The translations under genes were made by a program, and so were the position numbers. From NCBI RefSeq assembly GCF_014842265.1, contig NZ_JACYVI010000010.1, positions 186,001 through 250,000 of the forward strand: DNA of 64,000 nucleotides. The letters run 5' to 3'. This DNA is from Pseudomonas sp. CFBP 13711 (GTDB lineage: Bacteria; Pseudomonadota; Gammaproteobacteria; Pseudomonadales; Pseudomonadaceae). Shown piece by piece: positions 7,227 through 15,483 of the stretch (the first letter of the stretch is position 1; each line of letters begins with the position of its first letter). The notes below the pieces were generated by a model that worked only from the letters and a program-made list of their open reading frames with translations, was not told where the DNA came from and did not search any database.

Positions 7227-7784
7227 TTGACGTCCACCGATCTGCAGCATCTCTACAACAAAGCCTGGCTGTTCGCTTCTCACGCCCACGTCGGGCAGAT
7301 GATGAAGGGATCGAATCTGCCGTACACCACCCATGTTGCGATGGTCGCCAACGAGCTGATTTTCGCGGACCGGGAAAGTGACATCGGTGATCTGGCAATC
7401 GCCATGCCTGCCGCGCTGCTGCACGACGTGATCGAGGACACCGCGATCTCGGAGGAGGCATTGGCTGAAGTGTTCGGCGCCGTTGTCGCATCGACTGTCG
7501 CCTGCCTGAGCAAGAACCTGATCGTGCCGTTCTCGGACGAGCGCTATTTCCAGGCGATCGCCGCGCATTCCCGGGAAGCGGCAGCGATCAAACTGTGCGA
7601 CCGGATCACCAATCTCCAATCCGCGCCATCGACGTGGTCGTTGGAAAAGCGCGCGTCTTATCACGAGGAATCTGCGCAGATCCTGGCGGCGCTTGGGCAC
7701 ACCAATGATTACCTGAAGCGCCGACTCAACGATGCCATGGCGCGCTACAAATCCTTGTACGTCGATGAGCAGCGGGACATCTGA
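7227..7784 (+). CDS. Small HD-domain protein, alarmone-hydrolase-like
   Basis: The 185-residue protein is a stand-alone HD domain like the hydrolase half of Rel/SpoT and MESH1. Visible residues are H36, H66-D67 in LLHDVIEDT, and D125 in KLCDRITNL, with PYTTH ahead of the first histidine. These should bind a metal ion and cleave the 3' diphosphate of (p)ppGpp or related nucleotides. No synthetase or TGS/ACT domain is attached. The TTG start at 7227 follows AGGAG at 8 bases and lies 5 bases after the Tsi6-like stop, so the two are tightly linked. Such hydrolases are known antitoxins to alarmone-synthetase toxins. That role here is inference. Confidence 0.82.
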   Translation: MTSTDLQHLYNKAWLFASHAHVGQMMKGSNLPYTTHVAMVANELIFADRESDIGDLAIAMPAALLHDVIEDTAISEEALAEVFGAVVASTVACLSKNLIVPFSDERYFQAIAAHSREAAAIKLCDRITNLQSAPSTWSLEKRASYHEESAQILAALGHTNDYLKRRLNDAMARYKSLYVDEQRDI

Positions 7785-7875
7785 AGACCTCTTCGTGAGC
7801 ACGGTGAAGCGCCACTCCGGTCACTCCCACAAGTTTTCCGAAACTGGCCAACATATCGGCTCACCCCACCATCCC

Positions 7876-7964
7876 GTGGGAGCAAGCTTGCTCGCGAATG
7901 GTATTCCAGCCGACGGATATCTGCTGAGTGCACTGGCCTCTTCGTGAGCAAGCTCACTCCCACA
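7876..7964. repeat. Inverted pair of REP elements
   Basis: One element (GTGGGAGCAAGCTTGCTCGC, 7876-7895 and on) and an opposed one (TTCGTGAGCAAGCTCACTCC, from 7941) form a head-to-head REP pair after the alarmone-hydrolase-like gene. A fragment (TTGCTCGCGAAGCGG) lies near 8015. The remaining bases between 7785 and 8077 hold nothing else that I can identify. Confidence 0.85.
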
Positions 7965-8077
7965 GAATCTGCAGTGTGTCCCGGATCCGTGGCCCACATG
8001 AGACCAGTCGGGCCTTGCTCGCGAAGCGGTCTAGCCCAAAGGGTCCAGTCAGCCCTTCACTCAGCGCCCGGCTTGAG

Positions 8078-8641
8078 CTATGGGCCAGACGCAATCACGC
8101 TCACATACTCATCAAACAACCGCACCTGACCGCTCACCCTGCGCCATCCCCGATACGATTCCGCATCTCTCCTGTAGCGGGCAAAGGCTTCCGATTCCGG
8201 TCCGTCCGCGAACAGTGAAGCGATGGCTGCGCTTTGGAAGTACCAGTAAATTCCGTCACATTGCTCGGTGGCTTTGGCGTTGGAAAGGTCGATCGCCCTG
8301 GACCGCCATTGCGCTGCAAGCGCACGTCCCTCTTCCTGAGTAGGGTCCGGCAGCGCTCGCCAGCCAATCTTCTCGGCGTCGTCCACATAGGCGTGATACC
8401 TGGCGAGTAATGCCTTGTCTCTTTCCCAGACCGAAGGACAAACGGGCGGCGGCGTCGCGAACGCACCAGGCGCCTGACAAACCGGCAACCCGCTGAGAAG
8501 TTGCTGCACCCGCGATAACGGCTCCTCCTGCCCCTGCTCCTTGCCGTCGGCAGAAGCTGACTCTGACTTCGGCCCTGGCACAACCTCCTCCACCCGCCCC
8601 TCGCGACCCAGAATCGCCCTCAACCAACCTCGCATTTCCAT
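8078..8641 (-). CDS. Hypothetical protein
   Basis: The ATG at 8641 (MEMRGWLRAILGREG) follows AAGGAG at a good distance and is preferred over a longer form that starts at 8689. The 187 residues comprise a low-complexity acidic/serine linker at about 17-40, then a soluble helical domain containing LLARYHAYVDDAEKIGWRAL and AAQWRSRAIDLS. No signal peptide or membrane span is visible. No family is recognised. It lies between the REP pair and the T6SS promoter region, transcribed away from the T6SS operon, and may mark the boundary of the island. Confidence 0.7.
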   Translation of the reverse strand: MEMRGWLRAILGREGRVEEVVPGPKSESASADGKEQGQEEPLSRVQQLLSGLPVCQAPGAFATPPPVCPSVWERDKALLARYHAYVDDAEKIGWRALPDPTQEEGRALAAQWRSRAIDLSNAKATEQCDGIYWYFQSAAIASLFADGPESEAFARYRRDAESYRGWRRVSGQVRLFDEYVSVIASGP

Positions 8642-9237
8642 AGCCCCGCTCCTTGATAAATAACGTCCACAAAAACACGTTCGACCCAAGCCAAAGACTC
8701 AAGCCGAACCTGCGCAAACTACATCACCCCTCCCCCGAAAAAATCCAATTTCCGCAAAAAAATCCCGAGACTTGCCACCCCCTCCGCCCCACTCGTTTCC
8801 ACTCATTTTCCTTAGTTGCCCGCTTAGTTCAGATCAGTAGGTGAACCGGTTCACCTTTCCGCGCTTTTCTTTACACCTGCCGAAGGGATCCAATAAAACC
8901 CTGCAGCCCTTGATCCACAAGGGCTAGAGCCATTCCGACCACCCCATAAAGTCCCCTAGTAGCCTTGAGACATCATTGCGAGCTGTATCAAATGTGAGAA
9001 AAACTTCGCGTCTGTAGGAACTTTCCCACACAATTAACTGCCTGAGCTGACACTGCTGGCTACTAGCTATCGGTGTTCGGCCACGTTTCATGTGCCTAAC
9101 CTTCGCATTGAGTTTTCGGGATGACTTTCATCCGAATCAGCTTTTCGAGAAGGTGTGCCAGCCGGGCGACGCGATCTCTTCACTATGTTTCGCCGCATTC
9201 GCCGCATTGTTGAGAAGGGTTCAGGGACGATGTACCA
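8642..9237 (+). other. T6SS upstream region
   Basis: No gene is supported in these ~600 bases. They should contain the promoter of the T6SS operon, but I cannot point to a clear sigma-70 or sigma-54 box. A perfect 8-bp inverted repeat with a 5-base loop lies at 8905-8925 (AGCCCTTG/CAAGGGCT), with no T-run after it. Confidence 0.5.
9222..9229 (+). promoter_or_regulatory. Possible RsmA/CsrA binding site at the first T6SS start
   Basis: CAGGGACG matches the CAnGGAnG consensus for RsmA/CsrA and overlaps the ribosome-binding position of the ATG at 9238 (GGGA is 10 bases upstream). Pseudomonas T6SS loci are known targets of Rsm repression. A single short match is weak evidence. Confidence 0.35.
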
Positions 9238-9987
9238 ATGACTCAAACGTTTGACGTAGAAGCACTCATAAAGCTGCGCAGCCAGACCCGGGCTATTTCC
9301 GACGTGCTTAAAGCACAGGCGTCCGATTACCTGGCCACGCTGGCGCTGCTGATTCGTCCGCAGAATCTGTTTGGTGAGTACCTCCAGGGTGCCCAGCGCA
9401 GCAGTGGTCGGGAGACCCAGCATCACTTCAAGGAACTCAAAGAGCTGTACGACAGGATTGGTTCGGCGTCTCCGTTCCAGTTGGTCAATGAGATGGAAGT
9501 GCCGCTGAACCTGATCAGCACCACACCCGAGCTGTTTCCGCTGGAATACGACAAGGTCCTGGCCGACAGCGGTCAGACCATCCGCATCACCAGCCCGACG
9601 CGCTGGGTGATCGGGTTCAACTCCTTTGACTTGGCGCGCTTTCGCAGCGTCATCAAAGACCCCAACCGCAGCAGCGCCGAGTTGTACCGTTTCGTCGTGC
9701 ACTACCTGGTGCTGTTTTACTGCGTCAGCAAATCACCGGGCCTTGGGCGTTTGTTTGACGGCCTGCGGTTTCCGGTGAGTTTTGAGCGACTGAAGGATTT
9801 TGGCGACCTGCCGTTCTGCGTGATCAGCTCCCCGGTGCGCTCGACGCTGCCGGACGACTCGGTCATTCGCAGCAGCACGCAGATTGCCGGGAACGCCAGT
9901 TTTGAAGAACTGGTGGGCCAGGACAGCATCATGGACATGAAAGATGAGATTCGTCAGCGCCTGCTGATGACGATCGAAGGACTGTAA
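9238..9987 (+). CDS. Conserved-looking first gene of the T6SS operon, unknown role
   Basis: The 249-residue protein is soluble and mixed alpha/beta, without a signal peptide or membrane segment. The N-terminal ~60 residues are helical (IKLRSQTRAISDVLKAQASDYL). A mid region contains FPLEYDKVLA and ITSPTRWVIGF, followed by a hydrophobic patch YRFVVHYLVLFYCV at about residues 150-163. It is not TssA, Fha or TagJ by any motif I know. It precedes tssB by about 70 bases on the same strand and has the longest upstream gap, so it is the promoter-proximal gene. A T6SS-specific accessory role is inferred from position only. Confidence 0.8.
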   Translation: MTQTFDVEALIKLRSQTRAISDVLKAQASDYLATLALLIRPQNLFGEYLQGAQRSSGRETQHHFKELKELYDRIGSASPFQLVNEMEVPLNLISTTPELFPLEYDKVLADSGQTIRITSPTRWVIGFNSFDLARFRSVIKDPNRSSAELYRFVVHYLVLFYCVSKSPGLGRLFDGLRFPVSFERLKDFGDLPFCVISSPVRSTLPDDSVIRSSTQIAGNASFEELVGQDSIMDMKDEIRQRLLMTIEGL

Positions 9988-10056
9988 AGCACTCGGCTCA
10001 ACGTCGAGCCGACACGCAAAATGACTTGCAGCGAGTTGCTCGCACAGGAGAACACG

Positions 10057-10590
10057 ATGGCGAAGAAGGAAAGTACCCAGCACAAACTCGACCGCGTTCG
10101 CGCCCCTCGGGTCCACATCACCTACGACGTCGACATCGGCGATGCTCAGGAAAAGAAAGAGCTGCCCTTTGTCGTCGGCGTGCTGGGCGATTTTTCCGGC
10201 AACCCCCTTGAGCCACTGCCCAAGCTCAAGGATCGCAAATTCATCTTCATCGACCGCGACAACTTCAATGGCGTGCTCAAAGGCATCAAGCCGCGCCTGG
10301 CCTATCGCGTCGACAACACGCTGGCCAAGAACGGCACGCAGCTGGGCGTCGAGCTCAACTTCAACGCCCTCGAAGACTTCGAACCGCAGAACGTGGTCAA
10401 GCAAGTCGAGCCGCTGCGCAAGCTGCTGGAAGTGCGCAACAAGCTTGCCGATCTGCGCAACAAGATGGGCGGCAACGACAAGCTTGAAGAGCTGTTGATG
10501 GACGTGTTGCAGAACACCGAGAAGCTGAAAACGCTGGGCAAGGAATTCGGTCGTGAAGCCGCCGTTCCCGCCACCGACGCCAAAGAGTAA
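10057..10590 (+). CDS. tssB: T6SS contractile sheath small subunit TssB
   Basis: TssB (VipA, 177 residues) pairs with TssC to build the contractile sheath. Family signatures include the N-terminal RAPRVHITYDV strand, ELPFVVGVLGDFSG, and the LRKLLEVRNKLADLRNK helix that holds TssC. The ATG at 10057 follows AGGAG at 6 bases, and longer readings from 10021 have no support. Length is normal for the family. It is followed by tssC after 14 bases, as in nearly all T6SS loci, so the two are made in step. Confidence 0.97.
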   Translation: MAKKESTQHKLDRVRAPRVHITYDVDIGDAQEKKELPFVVGVLGDFSGNPLEPLPKLKDRKFIFIDRDNFNGVLKGIKPRLAYRVDNTLAKNGTQLGVELNFNALEDFEPQNVVKQVEPLRKLLEVRNKLADLRNKMGGNDKLEELLMDVLQNTEKLKTLGKEFGREAAVPATDAKE

Positions 10591-10604
10591 GCAGGAGCAC
10601 GACC

Positions 10605-12107
10605 ATGAACGACAAACAAACCGTGGCCCAGCAGGACACTGATCTGGTTGAAGTGGAAAACTTCGCCCCGCAGTCTTCGCTGCTCGACAGCATCATTTCC
10701 GAAAGCCGTGTTGCCCGCTCCGAAACCGAACGCACCCGTACCCGTGATCTGATCGGCGAGCTGGTGGGCCAGGTGCTCGAAGGCGAAATGACGCCAAGCA
10801 AAGACCTGATCGCCGTGCTCGATGCGCGCATCGCCGAGATCGATTCGATGCTCTCCGAGCAGATGAACGAGATCATGCACGCCCGTGAATTCCAGCAGCT
10901 GGAAGCGTCCTGGCGTGGTCTGAAATACCAGGTCGACCAGACCGAGACCAGCACCACGCTGAAGATTCACCTGCTCAATGCGTCGAAGAAAGACCTGGTC
11001 CGTGACCTCAAGGCCTCGTCCGAATTCGACCAGAGCGCGCTCTTCAAGAAGATTTACGAAGAAGAGTACGGCACCTTTGGTGGCGCACCATTCGGCATGC
11101 TGCTGGGTGATTACGAGTTCAACCGTAACCCGGAAGACATGTACCTGCTCGAAGAGATCTCCCACGTCGCCGCCGCGGCCCACGCGCCATTCATTTCGGC
11201 GGCGTCGCCTGAGCTGTTTGGCTGGGACTCGTTCACCGACATGTCCGGCCCGCGTGACCTGGCGAAGATCTTCGACACCGTCGAATACGCCAAGTGGAAG
11301 TCCTTCCGTAATTCCGAAGACTCCCGTTATGTCGGCCTGACCCTGCCCCACGTGCTGGGTCGCCTGCCGTATGGCCCGGATACCACGCCGGTCGAGGAAT
11401 TCAACTTCGTCGAAAGCGTCGATGGCCGCGACCACAACAAATACCTGTGGATGAACGCTGCCTACGCCCTCGGCACTCGCGTCACCGACGCGTTCTCCCG
11501 CTACGGCTGGTGCGTGGCGATTCGTGGCGTGGAAGGCGGCGGTCTGGTGGAAGGTCTGCCGACCCACACGTTCAAGACCGACGACGGCGAAATCGCCCTC
11601 AAGTGCCCGACCGAAATCGCGATTACCGACCGCCGCGAGAAAGAACTCTCCGACCTCGGTTTCATTCCGCTGGTGCACTGCAAGGGCACCGACTACGCGG
11701 CGTTCTTCGGCACCCAGTCGACGCAGAAGCAAAAGCAGTACAACACCGACATCGCCAATGCCAACGCCCGTCTCTCGGCGCAGTTGCAATACATCTTCGC
11801 CACCTCGCGCATCGCTCACTACATGAAGGCGATCATGCGCGACAAGGTCGGTAGCTTCGCTTCGCGCAAAGACGTCGAGATGTTCCTCAACAAGTGGCTG
11901 TCCAGCTACGTGCTGCTCGACGACACCGCCAGTCAGGAAGCCAAGGCCAAGTTCCCGCTGCGTGAAGCCCGTGCCGAAGTCTTCGAAGTGCCGGGCAAGC
12001 CTGGCGTGTACAAGGCCGTGACGTACCTGCGTCCGCACTACCAACTGGATGAACTGACGGCGTCGCTGCGACTGGTCGCCGAACTGCCGCAATCCACACG
12101 CGGTTAA
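10605..12107 (+). CDS. tssC: T6SS contractile sheath large subunit TssC
   Basis: TssC (VipB, 500 residues) forms the outer sheath with TssB and is stripped by ClpV after contraction. Typical blocks seen are EFQQLEASWRGLKYQ, the GDYEF and HVAAAAHAPFISAASP segments, a central LPYGPDT motif, EFNFVE, NAAYALGTR and SSYVLLDDT near the C-terminus. The start at 10605 has GCAGGAG upstream. Length and layout are standard. It lies between tssB and tssE, giving the sheath and baseplate block of the operon. Confidence 0.98.
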   Translation: MNDKQTVAQQDTDLVEVENFAPQSSLLDSIISESRVARSETERTRTRDLIGELVGQVLEGEMTPSKDLIAVLDARIAEIDSMLSEQMNEIMHAREFQQLEASWRGLKYQVDQTETSTTLKIHLLNASKKDLVRDLKASSEFDQSALFKKIYEEEYGTFGGAPFGMLLGDYEFNRNPEDMYLLEEISHVAAAAHAPFISAASPELFGWDSFTDMSGPRDLAKIFDTVEYAKWKSFRNSEDSRYVGLTLPHVLGRLPYGPDTTPVEEFNFVESVDGRDHNKYLWMNAAYALGTRVTDAFSRYGWCVAIRGVEGGGLVEGLPTHTFKTDDGEIALKCPTEIAITDRREKELSDLGFIPLVHCKGTDYAAFFGTQSTQKQKQYNTDIANANARLSAQLQYIFATSRIAHYMKAIMRDKVGSFASRKDVEMFLNKWLSSYVLLDDTASQEAKAKFPLREARAEVFEVPGKPGVYKAVTYLRPHYQLDELTASLRLVAELPQSTRG

Positions 12108-12134
12108 CCGAATCGGGTCTGCCAGGGAGGCAAC

Positions 12135-12617
12135 ATGAGTAGCCAACACAAGCTGTTGCCGTCACTGCTGGACCGGTTGCTGGACGACCGTCCGCACCAG
12201 TCCGTTGAAGCCTCGGCGCAACGCTTGTGTTCGCTGGCCGATTACAAGGCCAGCATCGTGCGGGACCTGGAAATCCTGGTGAACACCCGTCAGTCCCTGG
12301 TGGCTGGCGAACTCGCCGGTTTTCCGCAACTGCCGGGGACGATCCTCGACTACGGCATGCCCGATTTCACCAGCAAAAGCGTGCTCGACCCGCAGGACCG
12401 CTACCTGATTCAGCAGCAGCTGGAGAAAGCGATTTCCGACGGCGACCGGCGCTTTCGCAGCGTCAAGGTTCAACTGCTCGCACAACAAACCGGCCAACGC
12501 ATGCTGACCTTTCGCGTTGACGCCGTACTGCGCCTGCAAGACATCTCCCGTCAGGTTTCCTTTGACGCGGTGTTGCAGGTCAATACCCAGGAATACACAG
12601 TACAGAACCTCAACTGA
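12135..12617 (+). CDS. tssE: T6SS baseplate protein TssE (gp25-like)
   Basis: TssE (160 residues) is the gp25-like baseplate wedge component from which the sheath polymerises. It has the expected LLDRLLDD opening, a conserved RDLEILVNTR segment at about residues 45-55, a GxxDY-type motif in ILDYGMPDFT, and the C-terminal FRVDAVLRL strand. CAGGGAGG sits before the ATG. Its stop overlaps the tssF start (TGATG), so translation is coupled. Length is typical. Confidence 0.95.
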   Translation: MSSQHKLLPSLLDRLLDDRPHQSVEASAQRLCSLADYKASIVRDLEILVNTRQSLVAGELAGFPQLPGTILDYGMPDFTSKSVLDPQDRYLIQQQLEKAISDGDRRFRSVKVQLLAQQTGQRMLTFRVDAVLRLQDISRQVSFDAVLQVNTQEYTVQNLN

Positions 12618-14449
12618 TGCTCGACGACCTGCTCCCCTATTACGAAAAGGAACTGTCGCACCTGCGCTTTCTGGGCCAGGAGTTCGCGAGCCAGTACCCG
12701 AAAATCGCCTCGCGGTTGCTCATCGAGGGCGATAACTGCGAGGACCCGCATACCGAGCGGTTGATCGAGGCGTTTTCGTTTCTCGCGGCACGGGTGCACA
12801 AGAAGCTCGATGACGAGTTTCCGGAAATCGTCGAGTCGTTCCTTGAGGTGCTGTACCCGCACTACCTGCGCCCTACCCCGTCGATGTCCATCGTCGAGTT
12901 CACCCTGGGCAAGAACGAGAAAGTCACCGACGCCTATCGCGTCGCCCGTCACACCGAGATTCATGCCACGCCCATCGACAGCGTGGTGTGCAAGTTCCGC
13001 ACGTGCTACCCGGTCGACCTGTGGCCGATCAGCGTGCAGCAGGCCTCGTTCGTGGAGATGGAACGCTCGGCGTTCAACGGCCATAGCGCGGACTTGGTGG
13101 CGCGTTTGCGCATCGGCCTGACGGCGACCTCCGACGTGCTGTTCGGCCAGATGGAGCTGGACTCGTTGCGCTTCTTCCTCGATGGCGAAAGCACGCTGAT
13201 GCTGCAGCTGTACGAGTTGCTCTTCAACAACCTGGCCAAAGCCACGCTGACCTTTGAAGACGACGGCCGCATGCGCGAAGTGGCCCTGCCGGCCGACGCG
13301 CTGAAGGCGGTTGGTTACGGTCTGGATGAAGGGCTGGTGGATTATTCGGAGCGTTCGTTCCTCGGCTACCGGCTGCTGCACGAATACTTCACCTTCCCGG
13401 ACAAGTTCATGTTCTTCGACCTGTCCGGTTTCCGCCGCATTCTGGCGGGCAAGAAGCTGGGCAAGGTCGAGATCAATTTCTACTTTTCCGACTACGACCT
13501 GCACGACCGCCTGGCCCGTCTGACCCAGAACATCGGCCGCGCCAACTTCAAGCTCAACTGCACGCCGATCATCAACCTGTTCCGCCAGCAGGCCGAGCCG
13601 ATCACCCTGACCCATGCTCAGCATGAATACGCCATCATCCCGGACGTGCGCATGCAAAACACAGCCGAGGTGGTGTCCATTGACCGCGTGCGCCGGGTCA
13701 AGAAAGTCGGCGGCCTGGAGCAGGTCAGCAGCTGTCATCCGTTCTTCGAGCCGCGCGCCGATCAGGGTCCGGGCAACAGCTTCTGGATCGCCCGCCGACG
13801 CCCCTCCCAGAGCCGACAACGGGACGGCACCGACATGTTCATTCGTGTGGTTGACCGAGATCTGGAGCTGATCAACTCGGCCAGCGATACCTTGAGCATC
13901 CGCCTGACCTGCAGCAACCGGGACCTGCCTTCGCTGCTGCCCTTCGGTGGCGCGCGCGGGGATTTCAGCGTCCCGGCAGGCTCGGTCATCGACGACATCC
14001 GCTGCCTGCGCAAACCCACCGCGTCGGTGCGCGTGCCACTGGGCAACGGCGTGATCTGGCGCCTGGTCTCGCACCTGTCGCTGAACCACATGTCGCTGGT
14101 CAGCAAAGGCCGCGACGTGCTGCTGGAATTGCTGTCGCTCTACAACTACCGCAACACCTCGGCGATCCGTAAGCAGATCAACGGCATTGTCTCGGTCAGC
14201 AGCGAGCCGGTGGTCGCGCGGATCGGCCACCCGCGTCCGAACTTCGTGCGCGGCGTGGGCATCACCCTCAAGTTCGATGAAAGCCAGTACACCGGCAGCG
14301 GCGTGTTTCTGTTCGGCATGGTGCTCGACCATTTCTTCGGCCAGTACTGCTCGATCAACAGTTTTACCCAATTAACCCTGCGCACCTTGCAGCGCGAAAA
14401 GAGAGTGGTCCGATGGCCCCCGCGAACCGGCGATCAACCCCTGGTCTGA
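12617..14449 (+). CDS. tssF: T6SS baseplate protein TssF
   Basis: TssF (610 residues) is the large wedge subunit of the baseplate and works as TssK-TssF-TssG. The N-terminus MLDDLLPYYEKELSHLRFLG is the family hallmark, followed by FASQYPKIASRLL and DPHTERLIEAFSFLAARVHKKLDDE. C-terminal segments such as GVGITLKFDE and VFLFGMVLDHFF also match. It overlaps tssE by one base and tssG by 37 bases, which points to strict stoichiometric translation. No unusual features. Confidence 0.97.
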   Translation: MLDDLLPYYEKELSHLRFLGQEFASQYPKIASRLLIEGDNCEDPHTERLIEAFSFLAARVHKKLDDEFPEIVESFLEVLYPHYLRPTPSMSIVEFTLGKNEKVTDAYRVARHTEIHATPIDSVVCKFRTCYPVDLWPISVQQASFVEMERSAFNGHSADLVARLRIGLTATSDVLFGQMELDSLRFFLDGESTLMLQLYELLFNNLAKATLTFEDDGRMREVALPADALKAVGYGLDEGLVDYSERSFLGYRLLHEYFTFPDKFMFFDLSGFRRILAGKKLGKVEINFYFSDYDLHDRLARLTQNIGRANFKLNCTPIINLFRQQAEPITLTHAQHEYAIIPDVRMQNTAEVVSIDRVRRVKKVGGLEQVSSCHPFFEPRADQGPGNSFWIARRRPSQSRQRDGTDMFIRVVDRDLELINSASDTLSIRLTCSNRDLPSLLPFGGARGDFSVPAGSVIDDIRCLRKPTASVRVPLGNGVIWRLVSHLSLNHMSLVSKGRDVLLELLSLYNYRNTSAIRKQINGIVSVSSEPVVARIGHPRPNFVRGVGITLKFDESQYTGSGVFLFGMVLDHFFGQYCSINSFTQLTLRTLQREKRVVRWPPRTGDQPLV

Positions 14450-15483
14450 TCGACCAGGCACGGGCTGAGCCGCACCGATTCGAATTCTTTCAGTTGGTGC
14501 GTTTGCTCCGCCTGCATTACAGCAGGAACGGGCAAATGGACCTGCAGACGCGGCCCCATGAAGACCCGTTGCGCTTTCGTTCGCAGCTGTCGCTGAATTT
14601 CCCGGCGAGCGAAGTCAGCGATCTGAAATTCGAGCGTGAAGGCAAGGTGTCTGCGGCCGGGCTGCCGCTGACCGAAGTGCAGGTGACGTTCATGGGGCTG
14701 GTCGGGCCGTCCGGCGTGTTGCCGCGCCCGTACACCGAGCTGTTGCTGGAGCGCCACATTCAGTACCGCGACGACGCTGCTCACGCGTTTCTCGACGTGT
14801 TCTCGCACCGCATGACCACGCTGTTCTACGAGGCCTGGCAGAAGTACAAGTTTTACATCGAGTACGAGCGCAACGGCACGTCCGACTTTGATCGCTACCT
14901 GCTGCACCTGGTGGGCCTCGGCCCGCAGGCGCAGAAACAGAAGTTCGGCCCTGAAGGCTCACCGCTGCGTCGGGAGCTGTTCAGCTATTTCTCGGGGATG
15001 TTCGCGCAGAAGCCGCGCAACGCGCTGAACCTGCAAGTGATGCTGAGCTTTTACTTCTCGCTGCCGTTCAAGGTCCGGCAGTTCGCCGGGCGCTGGCTGA
15101 AGCTCGACGTCAGCCAGTGCACCCAGCTGGGCCGCAAGAATGCCGCCCTCGGGCAAAGCGCCGGGGTCGGCAACCGGGTCTGGGATTACCAGTCCACCGT
15201 GCGCATCGACATCGGCCCGTTGACGCTGGCCGACTATCAGCGTTTTCAGCCCGGCACCGAGGACTACCAGAAGCTGGTGGAGCTGGTGCGTTTTTACGTT
15301 GGCGCGCACCTGGATTTCCAGATCGCGCCGACCCTCAAGCGCGAGGCGGTGCCGCTGGCGAAAATCGGCCGGCAGGGCAACGTCGCGCTGGGCTGGCTGG
15401 GCTGGTTGAAACGTCCGGGCGCCGATGTCGAGCCGGCCCGTTGTGCTCTTTTCCATATTCCTTTTGATGGGGTATCACTGTGA
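14413..15483 (+). CDS. tssG: T6SS baseplate protein TssG
   Basis: TssG (356 residues) forms the inner baseplate wedge with TssF. Recognisable blocks are PHRFEFFQLVRLL at about residues 20-32, an FMGLVGPSGVLPRPYTELLLER motif in the first third, DFLDVF-like HAFLDVFSHRMTTLFYEAW, and WDYQSTVRIDIGPLT in the C-terminal third. It starts inside the end of tssF, 37 bases before that gene's stop, and its own stop overlaps the GTG start of clpV. Confidence 0.96.
   Translation: MAPANRRSTPGLIDQARAEPHRFEFFQLVRLLRLHYSRNGQMDLQTRPHEDPLRFRSQLSLNFPASEVSDLKFEREGKVSAAGLPLTEVQVTFMGLVGPSGVLPRPYTELLLERHIQYRDDAAHAFLDVFSHRMTTLFYEAWQKYKFYIEYERNGTSDFDRYLLHLVGLGPQAQKQKFGPEGSPLRRELFSYFSGMFAQKPRNALNLQVMLSFYFSLPFKVRQFAGRWLKLDVSQCTQLGRKNAALGQSAGVGNRVWDYQSTVRIDIGPLTLADYQRFQPGTEDYQKLVELVRFYVGAHLDFQIAPTLKREAVPLAKIGRQGNVALGWLGWLKRPGADVEPARCALFHIPFDGVSL

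Noticed and set aside
8905..8925. Hairpin considered as tRNA remnant, attachment site or terminator
   Set aside because: No tRNA arms, no direct repeat partner found and no T-run follow it.
10302..12149. Very long antisense frames within T6SS genes, also at 12551-14371 and 22790-25075
   Set aside because: They are shadows of GC-rich codon use opposite well-identified tss genes and show no protein family motifs.
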